Assembly: GCF_015070375.1 (NCBI RefSeq)
Contig: NZ_JADCLL010000001.1
Location: 126,501 to 190,500, forward strand
From: Nocardioides kribbensis
GTDB lineage: Bacteria > Actinomycetota > Actinomycetes > Propionibacteriales > Nocardioidaceae
DNA length: 64,000 bases
Direction of reading: 5' to 3'
A model generated the notes under the pieces. That model was not told the DNA's origin. It saw only the letters and a list, made by a program, of their open reading frames with translations, and ran no database searches. Shown here piece by piece: positions 33,491-43,571 of the stretch (its first letter is position 1; each line of letters opens with the position of its first letter). Both the position numbers and the translations under genes were made by a program.

Positions 33491-34443
33491 CCCGCGCCGA
33501 CGATGTCGATCAGGAAGTAGATCGTGTCGGTGCCCTTGATCCCGGCGTCGGGGTTGCCCTCGGCGCCGTAGCCGAGCTCCGGCGGGATGGCGAGCACGAC
33601 GCGCGAGCCGACCGGCACGCCCTCCAGGCCCTGTGCCCAGCCCTCGACCAGCCCGCTCAGCGGGGAGGTGAGGAAGTCGGGCTTGTCGTAGTTGCCGTCG
33701 AAGGGCTTGGCCTTGGCGTAGACCTGGCCCAGGTACTTGACCTGCACGGTGTCGTCGGCGGTGAGCGCGGGGCCGTCGCCCTCGACGAGGGTCTGGCTGC
33801 GCAGCTCGCCGGTCGGGCGCGGGCGGCCCTTGAAGCGCATCGCCTCGGGGTTGCCGTCCTCGTCGAGGACGAGGTCGGGGGTCCAGGCCGCGCCCTCGGT
33901 CTCGTAGGGCTCGGAGACGTCGTAGGGCCCCATGATGTCGAAGACGATGACGACCGGGTCCTGGTTGCCGATGCCCAGCGCGGGGCTGCCGGCGCCGCCG
34001 AAGGGCTCCTCGGCGTTGAAGGCGACCGCCACGCGCGAGCCCACCGTCTGGCCGACCAGGGGGTCGGTGAAGACCGGCACCAGGTCCTCGGCGGAGAGGT
34101 CGAGCGCCTGCGGCGCGCCGTCGTCGGTGTAGGTGCTGAAGCTCTGGCTCTCGGTGTAGCCGTTGCCGACCCAGTAGTTGACCAGCACGGTGTCCTCGGC
34201 GGTGACCTCCGGGCCGTCGCCCTCGACGAGGGTCTCGACCTCGGGGTCGGCGTCGGCGTCGAAGCTCATGGCCGACGACCACGTGACGTCGGGGTCGGTG
34301 CCGACGTCGCCCTCGATGCTCAGCGCGGACAGGCCCTCGGAGGTCTCGCCCTGGGCGCCGACCTCCTCGCCGCACGAGACGAGCGTGGGGGCGAGCAGCA
34401 GCGGGAGCAGCACGGCCAGCGGCCTGCGGAGGTGTCGTGACAC
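33487..34443 (-). CDS. FKBP-type peptidyl-prolyl isomerase lipoprotein (two FKBP domains)
   Basis: A 318-residue exported protein. A lipoprotein signal ends in LAPTLVSCG (lipobox LVSC). Two FKBP-type domains follow, each beginning LVEGDGP: the first holds VLVNYWVGNGYTE and VGSRVAVAF, the second VQVKYLGQVYAK, GWAQGLEGVPVGSRVVLAIP and YGAEGNPDAGIKG. It should catalyse proline isomerisation outside the membrane. GTG 34443 has AAGGAT upstream and starts the signal peptide. FKBP genes beside pafA also occur in Streptomyces (from memory). Confidence 0.9.
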   Translation of the reverse strand: MSRHLRRPLAVLLPLLLAPTLVSCGEEVGAQGETSEGLSALSIEGDVGTDPDVTWSSAMSFDADADPEVETLVEGDGPEVTAEDTVLVNYWVGNGYTESQSFSTYTDDGAPQALDLSAEDLVPVFTDPLVGQTVGSRVAVAFNAEEPFGGAGSPALGIGNQDPVVIVFDIMGPYDVSEPYETEGAAWTPDLVLDEDGNPEAMRFKGRPRPTGELRSQTLVEGDGPALTADDTVQVKYLGQVYAKAKPFDGNYDKPDFLTSPLSGLVEGWAQGLEGVPVGSRVVLAIPPELGYGAEGNPDAGIKGTDTIYFLIDIVGAG

Positions 34444-34551
34444 CGGTACATCCTTCACGTGGCGGTCGTCGGGGCCGGCGGTGGCCGGTGACCCAGGAGC
34501 GACCTGCATCCTACGAGGCGGCCCCGCCGCGGCCTGCGGCCCCTCGCCGGG

Positions 34552-35913
34552 TCACATGCCGTCGATGAGTCGCTGCACCCGCTCGTCCTCGGCGCGGAAG
34601 GGGTCCTTGCACAGCACGGTGCGCTGGGCCTGGTCGTTGAGCTTGAGGTGCACCCAGTCGACGGTGAAGTCGCGGCGCCGCTCCTGGGCGCGGCGGATGA
34701 AGTCGCCGCGCAGCCGGGCCCGGGTGGTCTGCGGGGGCACCGACTTGGCCTCGAAGACCTTGAGGTCGTGGGTGACCCGCGCGACCGCCCCCCGCTTCTC
34801 CAGCAGGTAGTAGAGGCCGCGGCCGCGGTGGATGTCGTGGTAGGCCAGGTCGAGCTGGGCGACGCGGGGGTGGCCCATCGGCAGGCCGTGCTTGGCGCGG
34901 TAGGCCTCGATGAGCTTCCACTTGATGACCCAGTCGATCTCCCGGTCGACCAGCCCCAGGTCGTCGGACTCCACCGCCTTCAGCCCGCGCTCCCACAGGT
35001 CGAGCGCGCGCTCGATCGTGGGGGTGCCGATCTCGCGGCGGTCGACGAAGTCGCGGGCCTTGGCGAGGTACTCCCCCTGGATCTCCAGGGCGCTGGCCTC
35101 CCGGCCGTTGGCCAGGCGCACCTTGCGCCGCCCCGTCATGTCGTGGGAGATCTCACGGATCGCGCGGATGGGGTTCTCCATGGTGAGGTCGCGCATCACC
35201 ACGCCCTCCTCGATCATCCGCAGCACCAGGTCGCAGGTGGCGACCTTGAGCATCGTGGTGGTCTCGCTCATGTTGGAGTCGCCGACGATGACGTGCAGGC
35301 GGCGGTACTTCTCGGCGTCGGCGTGCGGCTCGTCGCGGGTGTTGATGATGGGGCGGCTGCGCGTGGTGGCGCTCGAGACGCCCTCCCAGATGTGCTCGGC
35401 GCGCTGCGAGACCGAGTAGGAGGCGCCCCGCGGGGTCTGGGTCACCTTGCCCGCGCCGACGATGATCTGGCGGGTCACCAGGAAGGGGATGAGGATGTCG
35501 GCCAGCCGGGAGAACTCCCCGGCGCGTCCCACGAGGTAGTTCTCGTGGCAGCCGTAGGAGTTGCCGGCGGAGTCGGTGTTGTTCTTGAACAGGTAGATCT
35601 CACCGGCGATGCCCTCGTCGTGGAGCCGCTGCTCGGCGTCGAGCAGCAGGCCCTCGAGGATCCGCTCGCCCGCCTTGTCGTGGGTGACCAGCTCGGTGAT
35701 GTCGTCGCACTCCGGGGTGGCGTACTCCGGGTGGCTGCCCACGTCGAGGTAGAGCCGGGCGCCGTTGCGCAGGAAGACGTTGCTGCTGCGGCCCCAGCTG
35801 ACGACCTTGCGGAAGAGGTAGCGCGCCACCTCGTCGGGGCTCAGCCGGCGCTGCCCCTTGAAGGTGCAGGTGACGCCGTACTCGTTCTCGATCCCGAAGA
35901 TCCGACGGTCCAT
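34552..35913 (-). CDS. pafA: Pup-protein ligase PafA
   Basis: A 453-residue glutamine-synthetase-like ligase. It opens [16 protein letters not shown], with metal/ATP-binding glutamates there and in [14 protein letters not shown]. Other marks are [20 protein letters not shown] and [20 protein letters not shown]. PafA joins the C-terminal glutamate of Pup to lysines of target proteins, marking them for the proteasome. It has its own leaderless promoter (TACTGT 6 nt upstream). Confidence 0.96.
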   Translation of the reverse strand: MDRRIFGIENEYGVTCTFKGQRRLSPDEVARYLFRKVVSWGRSSNVFLRNGARLYLDVGSHPEYATPECDDITELVTHDKAGERILEGLLLDAEQRLHDEGIAGEIYLFKNNTDSAGNSYGCHENYLVGRAGEFSRLADILIPFLVTRQIIVGAGKVTQTPRGASYSVSQRAEHIWEGVSSATTRSRPIINTRDEPHADAEKYRRLHVIVGDSNMSETTTMLKVATCDLVLRMIEEGVVMRDLTMENPIRAIREISHDMTGRRKVRLANGREASALEIQGEYLAKARDFVDRREIGTPTIERALDLWERGLKAVESDDLGLVDREIDWVIKWKLIEAYRAKHGLPMGHPRVAQLDLAYHDIHRGRGLYYLLEKRGAVARVTHDLKVFEAKSVPPQTTRARLRGDFIRRAQERRRDFTVDWVHLKLNDQAQRTVLCKDPFRAEDERVQRLIDGM

Positions 35914-35919
35914 GGGGAG

Positions 35920-35925
35920 ACAGTA
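35920..35925 (-). promoter_or_regulatory. Leaderless -10 box, pafA
   Basis: TACTGT read leftward, 6 nt before ATG 35913. Confidence 0.6.
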
Positions 35926-35960
35926 CGTCGCTCCGCGTGGGATCGGGGGGCGGAACGCCG

Positions 35961-36001
35961 CGGCGCGGACGACGCCTCCGGGTGGAGGGCCGTCCGCGCC
36001 G
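35961..36001 (-). terminator. Hairpin after the amidase gene
   Basis: CGGCGCGGACG pairs with CGTCCGCGCCG (11 bp), with an inner CCTCC/GGAGG stem. It lies 18 bp after the amidase stop and separates it from pafA. Confidence 0.65.
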
Positions 36002-36018
36002 CCGTGGTGTGGGCCGGG

Positions 36019-37650
36019 TCAGGCGGTGAGGCGGGCCACCTCGTCGGCGCTGAGGCGGGGCGCGGCCCCGCGACGTCCGGCGACCCGGCCGCCGAGGTCG
36101 GGGTCGGCCGGGCGGCGCAGGTGCCAGTCGGTGACGGCCTGGTAGGCCGTGACGACCTCGATGAGGCGGTCCTCCTCGTAGGGCGCGCCCCCGAGGACCG
36201 TGCCCACGGGCAGGGTGTCGGGACCGGCGCTGGAGGCGGCGAAGCCGATCGGGAAGCCGATCTCCGGCAGGCCCAGGATGTCGAAGGGCACGACACTGGT
36301 CTGCAGCAGCACGTCGCAGTCGGCCATGACGGTGTCGAGCACGTCGCGCAGCAGCCGGTGCTTGGCCCGCTGGCCGGTGATCCACTCGTCGCCGGAGAGG
36401 AAGAGGCCCTGCACCCACGAGGTCAGCGAGACCCCGAACCTCGTCGGGTCCTGCTGCAGAAGACGCAGGAAGGGCTCGGTGCGCTCGGGCAGGCGCACCG
36501 CGTTGAAGGTGCCGGTGAGCAGGGCCCAGTCGTCGGGGTAGGTGACGTCGACCAGCGTCAGCCCGGGGATCGCGTCGAGTGCGGCCAGCGCCTGGGTCTG
36601 CAGGGCGAGCGCCTCGCCGGTGAAGCTCGCGAGGTAGCCCTCGGGCACGCCGACCCGGGTGGCCCGGCGCGCGGTGACCCTGCCCTTGCGGTCGAGCTTC
36701 GGCAGCGCGGAGGCGATGAAGTCGGGCTTGCGGGGCAGGCCCTGGGTGCGGGGGTCCTGGCTGTCGACGCCGGCCAGCACCTGGAGCATGATCGCGGCGT
36801 CGAGCACGTCGCGGGCCAGCGGGCCCACGTGGTCGCGGGTGTAGGTGAGCGGGACGACCCCGTGGAGCGAGACCCGGCCCATCGTGGGCTTGAGGCCGGT
36901 GAGGTTCTGCCGGTTGGCCGGCAGGATGATGCTGCCGCCGGTCTGGGTGCCGATGGAGGAGCAGGCCATCCGCGCCGCCACCGAGGTCGCGGGACCGGTC
37001 GAGGAGCCGCCCGGGTCGACGCTCGCGTCGGCCGGGGTCCACGCGTTGACCGTGGTGACGGTGCCGTTGGGCAGGGTGGCGCGGGTCGTCGCCAGGGGTC
37101 CCATCTGACCCTTGCCCACCATCACCGCTCCCCCGGTCTGCAGGCGCGACCAGGCGGTGGCGTCGTAGGTCGGCACGAAGTCCTCGAAGATGGTCGAGTT
37201 GGCCGTGGTCGCGACGCCGGCGGTGAAGAAGTTGTCCTTGATCGTGAGCGGGATCCCGGCCAGCGGCCCGCGCACCCTGCCCCGGTCGACCGCCCGTGCT
37301 CGGGCCAGGGCGGCCTCGGCCGGCCGGGCGTTGAAGGCCTGGTAGACCCCGTCGTAGGTGTCGGCCCGCTCGAGGTGGGCCGAGACCAGCTCGGTGGCGG
37401 TGACGACGTTGCGGCGCAGCAGCTGCGCCGCCTCGGCCAGCGTCGCCTCGGTGGGGTCGGCCTTGGCCGCGGCCCGCACCGCGACGTTCGGCAGCCTGAT
37501 GCCGGCGATGGCCCGCGCGGTGGCGGCGCGCTCGGCGGCGCTGCCGGCCGCCGGGGCGGCGGCCGCACCCTCGGTCGTGCCCACCACGCCGAGCGCGGCG
37601 GCGGCGCCGGTGGCGGCGAGGAAGGCGCGGCGGTTGACCTCGGCGACCAT
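36019..37650 (-). CDS. Amidase with twin-arginine signal
   Basis: A 543-residue amidase-signature enzyme. The N-terminus has a Tat signal (NRRAFLAATGAAAALGVVG, then Ala-rich). The Ser-cisSer-Lys triad fits LTIKDNFFTAG (Lys), DPGGSSTGPATS and SIGTQTGGSIILPAN. It hydrolyses amide bonds outside the membrane; the substrate is unknown. Its ATG overlaps the stop of the preceding 101-residue gene by one base (TGATG). The pair is inserted between prcA and pafA, and no link to proteasome function is evident. Confidence 0.87.
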   Translation of the reverse strand: MVAEVNRRAFLAATGAAAALGVVGTTEGAAAAPAAGSAAERAATARAIAGIRLPNVAVRAAAKADPTEATLAEAAQLLRRNVVTATELVSAHLERADTYDGVYQAFNARPAEAALARARAVDRGRVRGPLAGIPLTIKDNFFTAGVATTANSTIFEDFVPTYDATAWSRLQTGGAVMVGKGQMGPLATTRATLPNGTVTTVNAWTPADASVDPGGSSTGPATSVAARMACSSIGTQTGGSIILPANRQNLTGLKPTMGRVSLHGVVPLTYTRDHVGPLARDVLDAAIMLQVLAGVDSQDPRTQGLPRKPDFIASALPKLDRKGRVTARRATRVGVPEGYLASFTGEALALQTQALAALDAIPGLTLVDVTYPDDWALLTGTFNAVRLPERTEPFLRLLQQDPTRFGVSLTSWVQGLFLSGDEWITGQRAKHRLLRDVLDTVMADCDVLLQTSVVPFDILGLPEIGFPIGFAASSAGPDTLPVGTVLGGAPYEEDRLIEVVTAYQAVTDWHLRRPADPDLGGRVAGRRGAAPRLSADEVARLTA

Positions 37651-37955
37651 CAGGCGTCCACCTTCCCGGTCCAGGCCTCGACGATCGAGGGGTACTCCAG
37701 CGGGGGCGCGACCTGCTGGGCGTAGAGGTCGTCGTCGGTCGGTGAGCCGCTGGCGGGCCGCCAGGTGTTGATCGCGCCGGGGGTGGAGCGCACGAAGCCC
37801 TTGAGCGAGGCGACCAGGGAGTCCTGGGTCGGCACGCCCGTGGCGGGGTCGAAGGTGGTGGGCAGGAGCGAGAGGTCGAAGCCGGAGACGAGCAGGCGGG
37901 CCTTGACGAAGGCGGTGAGCTCCTCGTCGGTGAGGCTGGCGGCGGAGACGGGCAT
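37650..37955 (-). CDS. Small protein coupled to the amidase (101 aa)
   Basis: A 101-residue protein of unknown family. It contains LTDEELTAFVKARLLVSGFD, a TTFDPATGVPT segment and a C-terminal PPLEYPSIVEAWTGKVDA. No signal peptide or membrane span is seen. AAAGGTG lies 6 nt before the ATG. One-base overlap with the amidase start implies a fixed stoichiometry, so it may be a subunit, a chaperone or a partner co-exported with the amidase. These are guesses. Confidence 0.65.
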   Translation of the reverse strand: MPVSAASLTDEELTAFVKARLLVSGFDLSLLPTTFDPATGVPTQDSLVASLKGFVRSTPGAINTWRPASGSPTDDDLYAQQVAPPLEYPSIVEAWTGKVDA

Positions 37956-38085
37956 GCAGGGCACCTTTCGGGCGGGCGTGGGGTCGAGCCCGACCGTAGG
38001 AAGGTCGTTCGCGCGTGCGGTGTCGACGGTGTGACCGGGGGATTTCGTGGGACGCCGGTGTGTGTCGCTCTGGTCCCGTACGCCA

Positions 38086-38121
38086 CGAGCCCGCCCCGGA
38101 CGTGGGTCCGGGGCGGGCTCG
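38086..38121 (-). terminator. Terminator after prcA
   Basis: CGAGCCCGCCCCGGA pairs perfectly (15 bp) with the segment at 38107-38121 around CGTGGG. It lies 55 bp after the prcA stop, so it ends the dop-pup-prcBA transcript before the amidase pair. Confidence 0.75.
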
Positions 38122-38130
38122 GGTGGTGCG

Positions 38131-38170
38131 GGTGCCGGCGGGTGCCGACGGGTGCCGACGGGTGCCGGTG
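38131..38170. repeat. 10-bp tandem repeat after prcA (4 units)
   Basis: Four units of GGTGCCGACG (first and last slightly changed) lie between the prcA stop and its terminator. Confidence 0.8.
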
Positions 38171-38175
38171 GTGGC

Positions 38176-38985
38176 TCAGGGCGCGACGGGCGGCTCGCCC
38201 TCGACCTCACCGGCCCCGCCGAGCAGGTCGGGGGTGGTGGTCTCCCCCGCTGCCGGCTCGGGCACCGAGGACGCGCGGTCCCCGAGCAGCTGCTCGAGGC
38301 GCGCGGGGCTGAGCCGGACGAACTTGCGCGGGCGCTGGCGCGTGCGGTCGAGCACGGCGACCTCGAGGTCGCGGGTGGCGATGACCCGGTCGCGCGCCAC
38401 CCCCTTCTCGTCCGGGGTGTGACCCAGGGCCGCCACCGCCAGGCGCAGGGCGTCGCCGAGCTCGGCGCCCTCGGCGTACCGCTCCTTGAGGTAGCCCGCG
38501 ACGACGTCGGCCGCACCGCCCATGACGGCGTAGCCGTGCTCGTCGGCGACCTGGCCGTCGTAGGTGAGCCGGTAGACCTGGTCCTCGGCGGCCTCGTCGC
38601 CGATCTCGGCCACGAAGAGCTCGACCTCGTAGGGCTTCTCACCGCCGCTGGAGAAGATCGTGCCCAGGGTCTGGGCGTAGGCGTTGGCCAGCGCGCGGCC
38701 CGACACGTCGCGCCGGTCGTAGGCGTAGCCGCGCATGTCGGCGAGGCGCACCCCGGCGATGCGGAGGTTCTCGAACTCGTTGTAGCGCCCCACCGCGGCG
38801 AAGGCGATGCGGTCGTAGATCTCGGAGACCTTGTGCAGCGCCTGGGAGGGGTTCTCGGAGACGAAGAGGACGCCGTCGGCGTACTGGATCACCACGACCG
38901 AGCGGCCGCGGGCGATGCCCTTGCGCGCGAAGTCGGCCCGGTCCTTCATCAGCTGCTCGGGCGAGACGTAGAACGGCGTGCTCAT
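38176..38985 (-). CDS. prcA: Proteasome subunit alpha
   Basis: A 269-residue 20S proteasome alpha subunit. It begins with the gating segment [20 protein letters not shown] and keeps [34 protein letters not shown] and [12 protein letters not shown]. Like other alpha subunits, it lacks the catalytic N-terminal threonine. It forms the outer rings that receive the ARC ATPase. The ATG overlaps the prcB stop by 4 bp. Confidence 0.95.
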   Translation of the reverse strand: MSTPFYVSPEQLMKDRADFARKGIARGRSVVVIQYADGVLFVSENPSQALHKVSEIYDRIAFAAVGRYNEFENLRIAGVRLADMRGYAYDRRDVSGRALANAYAQTLGTIFSSGGEKPYEVELFVAEIGDEAAEDQVYRLTYDGQVADEHGYAVMGGAADVVAGYLKERYAEGAELGDALRLAVAALGHTPDEKGVARDRVIATRDLEVAVLDRTRQRPRKFVRLSPARLEQLLGDRASSVPEPAAGETTTPDLLGGAGEVEGEPPVAP

Positions 38986-39830
38986 GCGTGCCCCCCTCCG
39001 GTCAGCGGGGCGGTGGGTCCGTCGGGGTGCGACATCCGGCCCGCGATGACACGGTCGGCGACCGCCGCGACCTCGTCGCCGGAGAGGCGACGACCGCCCT
39101 CGGCGGTGATGACGTGGACGATGGGGAAGATGCGTCGCGCGACGTCGGGTCCGCCGGTGGCGGAGTCGTCGTCGGCGGCGTCGTAGAGCGCCTGCACGGC
39201 CAGCGTGACGACCTCGGCCTCGGTGAGGTCGGGGCGGTAGAGCTTCTTGAGCGAGCCCCGGGCGAACATCGAGCCCGAGCCGACCGCGGTGTAGCCGGTC
39301 TCCTCGTAGCGCCCGCCGGTGACGTCGTAGCTGAAGATGCGTCCGCGCGCGTCGCCGAGGTCGAAGCCCGCGAACAGCGGCACGACGGCGAGACCCTGCA
39401 TGGCCATGCCGAGGTTGGAGCGGATCAGCGCCGAGAGCCGGTTGGCCTTGCCGTCGAGGGAGAGCGTCGTGCCCTCGATCTTCTCGTAGTGCTCCAGCTC
39501 GGTCTGGAAGAGCCGGATCATCTCGATGGCCAGCCCGGCGGTGCCGGCGATGCCGGCCGCGGAGTACTCGTCGGTCGCGAAGACCTTCTCGATGTCGCGC
39601 TGCGCGATGATGTTGCCCATCGTGGCGCGACGGTCACCGGCCAGCAGCACGCCGCCGGGGAAGGTCGCCCCCACGATGGTCGTGCCGTGCGGCGCGAGGT
39701 CGCCGGCCTGCCCCTGCGGCAGCGCCCGGCGCCCCGGCAGCAGGTCGGGGGCCTGGTCGGCGAGGAAGTCGCTGAAGGAGGACACCCCCGGCTGGAGGTA
39801 GGACGCGGGAAGTCGTGGACCGGGGATCAC
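38982..39830 (-). CDS. prcB: Proteasome subunit beta
   Basis: A 282-residue precursor. A 49-residue propeptide ends at PHG, exposing Thr50 ([21 protein letters not shown]) as the catalytic N-terminal nucleophile. The active-site Asp and Lys are expected in GDRRAT and [10 protein letters not shown]. It is the proteolytic inner ring of the 20S particle. The GTG start overlaps the pup stop by 4 bp, and prcA follows with another 4-bp overlap. Confidence 0.96.
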   Translation of the reverse strand: MIPGPRLPASYLQPGVSSFSDFLADQAPDLLPGRRALPQGQAGDLAPHGTTIVGATFPGGVLLAGDRRATMGNIIAQRDIEKVFATDEYSAAGIAGTAGLAIEMIRLFQTELEHYEKIEGTTLSLDGKANRLSALIRSNLGMAMQGLAVVPLFAGFDLGDARGRIFSYDVTGGRYEETGYTAVGSGSMFARGSLKKLYRPDLTEAEVVTLAVQALYDAADDDSATGGPDVARRIFPIVHVITAEGGRRLSGDEVAAVADRVIAGRMSHPDGPTAPLTGGGHA

Positions 39831-40024
39831 TGGCCGCCCTTCTGGATGAACGACTTCACGAAGTCCTCGGCGTTGGTCTCCAGGACGTCGTCGATCTCGT
39901 CGAGGATGTCGTCGACGTCGGCGTCGATGGTGCCCTTGCGCTCGGCGACGTCGGTCTCGGGGGCCGTCTCGACGGCCTCCTCGGTCTCCGAGGACCTGCG
40001 CGGCTGCTTCTGCTCCTGTGCCAT
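39827..40024 (-). CDS. pup: Prokaryotic ubiquitin-like protein Pup
   Basis: A 65-residue, highly charged, largely disordered protein ending [11 protein letters not shown]. The final glutamine must be deamidated by Dop to glutamate before PafA can attach Pup to a lysine. The helical region [20 protein letters not shown] docks onto the coiled coils of ARC. TAGGGT lies 6 nt before the ATG, so pup-prcB-prcA can be transcribed from their own leaderless promoter. Confidence 0.97.
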   Translation of the reverse strand: MAQEQKQPRRSSETEEAVETAPETDVAERKGTIDADVDDILDEIDDVLETNAEDFVKSFIQKGGQ

Positions 40025-40030
40025 ACGCCG

Positions 40031-40036
40031 ACCCTA
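40031..40036 (-). promoter_or_regulatory. Leaderless -10 box, pup
   Basis: TAGGGT read leftward, 6 nt before ATG 40024. Confidence 0.6.
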
Positions 40037-40065
40037 GCGACTCCCCGGGCGCGACGAGCCGGGAC

Positions 40066-41574
40066 TCAGCGGGTGAGCGCGGCGAAGAGCTGCTGGGCGG
40101 TCTCGCAGCGGTCGAGGAGCTCGCCCACGTGGGCCCGCGTGCCGCGCAGCGGGTCGATGGTCGGCACCCGCTGGAGCGACTCGCGCCCCGGCAGGTCGAA
40201 GATCACCGAGTCCCACGAGGCCGCGGCGACGTGGTCGGCGTACTTCTCCAGGCAGCGGCCGCGGAAGTAGGCGCGGGTGTCCTCCGGCGGGTCGTGCATG
40301 GCGTCGTCGACCCCGGGCTGGTCGAGCAGGCGCTCGATGCGCCCGGCGCCGACGAGGCGGTGGTAGAGGCCCTTCTCGGGGCGGATGTCGGAGTACTGGA
40401 GGTCGATGAGGGCCAGCTTGGCGTCGTCCCAGTCCAGGCCGTCGCGGGAACGGTACTGCTCGAGCAGCTTGAGCTTGGCCACCCAGTCCAGCTCGCCGGC
40501 GCAGAGCATCGGGTCGCGCTCGAGCCGGTCGAGCACCGACTCCCAGCGGGCGAGCACGTCGACGGTCTGCGCGTCGGCGTCGTCGCCGAGGCGGTCCTCG
40601 ACGTACTTGCGGGCCAGCTCGAGGTACTCCATCTGCAGCTGCACCGCGGTCAGCGTGCGCCCGTCGCGCAGCCGCAGCAGCTGGCGCAGCGTCGGGTCGT
40701 GGGAGACCTCGCGCAGCGCGGCGACGGGGCCCTCGACGGCCAGGTCGCGGTCGAGGAAGCGGTCCTCGATCATGGCCAGCACCAGCGAGGTCGTGCCCAC
40801 CTTGAGGTAGGTCGACACCTCGGCGAGGTTGGCGTCGCCGATGATGACGTGGAGGCGGCGGTACTTCTCGGGGTCGGCGTGCGGCTCGTCACGGGTGTTG
40901 ATGATCGGGCGCTTGAGCGTGGTCTCCAGGCCCACCTCGACCTCGAAGAAGTCGGCGCGCTGGCTGACCTGGAACCCGTGCTGGCGACCGTCCTGGCCGA
41001 TGCCGACCCGGCCGGCTCCGCAGACGACCTGGCGGCTGACGAAGAACGGTGTCAGGTGCTTGACGATGTCGGCGAACGGGGTCGAGCGGCGCATGAGGTA
41101 GTTCTCGTGCGCGCCGTAGGAGGCGCCCTTGCCGTCGGTGTTGTTCTTGTACATCAGGATCGGCGCGCCGCCGGGCAGCTGGCCCGCCCTGACCTGGGCG
41201 TCGAGCATGACCTGCTCGCCGGCCTTGTCCCAGCGCACGATATCGAGCGGCGTGGTGACCTCGGGCGTGGAGTACTCGGGGTGGGCGTGGTCGACGTAGA
41301 GCCGGGCGCCGTTGCTGAGGATCACGTTGGCCAGGCCGAGGTCCTCGTCGGTCAGCTGCGAGACGTCGGCCACCTGGCGCGACATGTCGAAGCCGCGGGC
41401 GTCGCGCAGGGGCGACTCCTCCTCGAAGTCCCACCGGGCCCGGCGGGCGCGCACCGTGGCCGAGGCGTAGGCGTTGACGACCTGCGAGGAGGCCACCATC
41501 GGGTTGGCGTGGGGCTGCCCGGCCACGGAGATGCCGTACTCGACCTCGGTGCCCATGACCCGTCGCACGCTCAT
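40066..41574 (-). CDS. dop: Pup deamidase/depupylase Dop
   Basis: A 502-residue paralogue of PafA. It opens [18 protein letters not shown] and has the Dop-specific insert region after position 40 ([20 protein letters not shown]), then [32 protein letters not shown] and [20 protein letters not shown]. Dop converts Pup-Gln to Pup-Glu and also removes Pup from conjugates. TAGGCT lies 6 nt before the ATG. It is 41 bp upstream of pup. Confidence 0.96.
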   Translation of the reverse strand: MSVRRVMGTEVEYGISVAGQPHANPMVASSQVVNAYASATVRARRARWDFEEESPLRDARGFDMSRQVADVSQLTDEDLGLANVILSNGARLYVDHAHPEYSTPEVTTPLDIVRWDKAGEQVMLDAQVRAGQLPGGAPILMYKNNTDGKGASYGAHENYLMRRSTPFADIVKHLTPFFVSRQVVCGAGRVGIGQDGRQHGFQVSQRADFFEVEVGLETTLKRPIINTRDEPHADPEKYRRLHVIIGDANLAEVSTYLKVGTTSLVLAMIEDRFLDRDLAVEGPVAALREVSHDPTLRQLLRLRDGRTLTAVQLQMEYLELARKYVEDRLGDDADAQTVDVLARWESVLDRLERDPMLCAGELDWVAKLKLLEQYRSRDGLDWDDAKLALIDLQYSDIRPEKGLYHRLVGAGRIERLLDQPGVDDAMHDPPEDTRAYFRGRCLEKYADHVAAASWDSVIFDLPGRESLQRVPTIDPLRGTRAHVGELLDRCETAQQLFAALTR

Positions 41575-41580
41575 GGCGCG

Positions 41581-41586
41581 AGCCTA
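41581..41586 (-). promoter_or_regulatory. Leaderless -10 box, dop
   Basis: TAGGCT read leftward, 6 nt before ATG 41574. Confidence 0.6.
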
Positions 41587-41650
41587 CGCCGGAGGTGCCT
41601 GCGGCTCCGCGGCCACCGGGGGTCCGGTCGGCCGCGGAGCCGGCTGCGGC

Positions 41651-43417
41651 CTAGAGGTACTGGCCGGTGTTGGCGACGGTGTCGATGGAGCGCCCCGGCT
41701 CGGTGCCCTGCTTGCCGGTGATGAGCGTGCGGATGAAGACGATCCGCTCGCCCTTCTTGCCCGAGATCCGCGCCCAGTCGTCGGGGTTGGTGGTGTTGGG
41801 CAGGTCCTCGTTCTCCTTGAACTCGTCGACGCACGCCTGAAGCATGTGCGAGACCCGCAGGCCGCGCTGGTCGTGGTCGAGCAGGTCCTTGATGGCCATC
41901 TTCTTGGCACGGTCGACGATGTTCTGGATCATCGCCCCGGAGTTGAAGTCCTTGAAGTAGAGGACCTCCTTGTCGCCGTTGGCGTAGGTCACCTCGAGGA
42001 AGCGGTTCTCCTCGGTCTCGGTGTACATCCGCTCGACGGTGGCCCGGATCATGCCGGCCACGCACGCGTCGCGGTCGCCGCCGAACTCGGCGAGGTCGTC
42101 GGCGTGCAGCGGCAGCGAGGTCTTGAGGTACTTGCTGAAGATGTCGCGCGCCGACTCGGCGTCAGGGCGCTCGATCTTGATCTTCACGTCGAGCCGACCC
42201 GGGCGCAGGATCGCGGGGTCGATCATGTCCTCGCGGTTGGAGGCCCCGATGACCAGCACGTTCTCGAGCAGCTCGACGCCGTCGATCTCGCTGAGCAGCT
42301 GCGGGACGATGGTGTTCTCGACGTCGGAGGAGACCCCGGAGCCGCGGGTGCGGAAGAGGGAGTCCATCTCGTCGAAGAACACGATCACCGGGGTGCCGGT
42401 GCTGGCCTTCTCCCGGGCGCGCTGGAAGACCAGCCGGATGTGGCGCTCGGTCTCGCCGACGTACTTGTTGAGCAGCTCGGGGCCCTTGATGTTGAGGAAG
42501 TACGACTTGCCCTCCTGTCCCGTCCTGGCCGCGACCTTCTTGGCCAGGCTGTTGGCGACGGCCTTGGCGATGAGGGTCTTGCCGCAGCCGGGCGGGCCGT
42601 AGAGCAGCACGCCCTTGGGCGGCTTGAGCTCGTGCTCCTTGAACAGCTCGGGGTGGAGGTAGGGCAGCTCGACGGCGTCCTGGATCATCTCGATCTGGCC
42701 GCCGAGGCCGCCGATCGACTCGTAGGCGATGTCGGGGACCTCCTCGAGGACCAGCTCCTCGACCTCCGACTTCGGGACCTTCTCGTAGACGTAGCCCGCC
42801 CGCGAGTCCAGCAGCAGGGAGTCGCCCGCGCGGATGGTCTCCTGGCGCAGGGGCTCGGCGAGGCGCACGACGCGCTCCTCGTCGGCGTTGGCGATGACCA
42901 GGGCCCGCTCGCCGTCGGCGAGCAGCTCCTTGAACATCACGACCTCGCCGACCTGCTCGAACTCCAGGGCGGCCACGACGTTGAGGGCCTCGTTGAGCAT
43001 GACCTCCTGGCCGCGGCGCAGGTCGTCGAGGTCGACGCCCGGGCTCACCGTCACCCGCAGCTTGCGCCCGCCGGTGAACACGTCGACGGAGTCGTCGTCG
43101 TTGCGCGCCAGGAACGTGCCGAAGCCGGCCGGCGGCTGGGCCAGGCGGTCGACCTCCTCCTTGAGCTTGAGGATCTGGTCGCGGGCCTCCCGCAGCGTCT
43201 GCGCGAGGCGTTCGTTCTGCGAGGTCACCGCGGCCAGCGACCGCTGGGTGTCGGCGAGGCGCAGCTCGAGGCCGCGCGGGCTCCCCGGAGCCTCGGAGAG
43301 ACGACGACGCAGGTCGCCCACCTCCTGCTCCAGGAAGCGGACCTGGGTCATGAGCTCCTCGGGGCTCGCGCCCCCCGTGCCGTACCGACTCGATCCTGAC
43401 GGGTTCTCCGACGTCAT
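41651..43417 (-). CDS. arc: Proteasome-associated AAA ATPase ARC/Mpa
   Basis: A 588-residue ring ATPase. Residues about 18-90 form the coiled coil that captures Pup ([18 protein letters not shown], then [16 protein letters not shown]). OB-fold domains follow. The AAA core has GPPGCGKT (Walker A), [12 protein letters not shown] (Walker B), a sensor region ([19 protein letters not shown]) and an arginine pair. The C-terminus, GQYL, is the docking tail that opens the proteasome gate. AGGAGGT and a TAGTGT -10 box precede the start. It unfolds pupylated proteins for PrcAB. Confidence 0.96.
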   Translation of the reverse strand: MTSENPSGSSRYGTGGASPEELMTQVRFLEQEVGDLRRRLSEAPGSPRGLELRLADTQRSLAAVTSQNERLAQTLREARDQILKLKEEVDRLAQPPAGFGTFLARNDDDSVDVFTGGRKLRVTVSPGVDLDDLRRGQEVMLNEALNVVAALEFEQVGEVVMFKELLADGERALVIANADEERVVRLAEPLRQETIRAGDSLLLDSRAGYVYEKVPKSEVEELVLEEVPDIAYESIGGLGGQIEMIQDAVELPYLHPELFKEHELKPPKGVLLYGPPGCGKTLIAKAVANSLAKKVAARTGQEGKSYFLNIKGPELLNKYVGETERHIRLVFQRAREKASTGTPVIVFFDEMDSLFRTRGSGVSSDVENTIVPQLLSEIDGVELLENVLVIGASNREDMIDPAILRPGRLDVKIKIERPDAESARDIFSKYLKTSLPLHADDLAEFGGDRDACVAGMIRATVERMYTETEENRFLEVTYANGDKEVLYFKDFNSGAMIQNIVDRAKKMAIKDLLDHDQRGLRVSHMLQACVDEFKENEDLPNTTNPDDWARISGKKGERIVFIRTLITGKQGTEPGRSIDTVANTGQYL

Positions 43418-43439
43418 CAGCGCACCTCCTGTGCTGGCG

Positions 43440-43445
43440 ACACTA
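43440..43445 (-). promoter_or_regulatory. -10 box of arc (leadered)
   Basis: TAGTGT read leftward, 22 nt before the ATG, with AGGAGGT between. Unlike most genes here, this one seems to have a short leader. Confidence 0.45.
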
Positions 43446-43571
43446 CCCGCGCGACGACGTCAGGGAAGGGCGGATCCCACGGTGTCGGTCACGTTTTGGT
43501 CGCGCCCCCGACACCGCCGCGCCACCGGCACCGCCGTGCCACCCGGGCGGGTGGGGACGACCCGGGCGCGC

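Noticed and set aside
34648..37725. A 1025-codon open frame on the plus strand opposite pafA and the amidase
   Set aside because: Shadow of two well-supported minus-strand genes.
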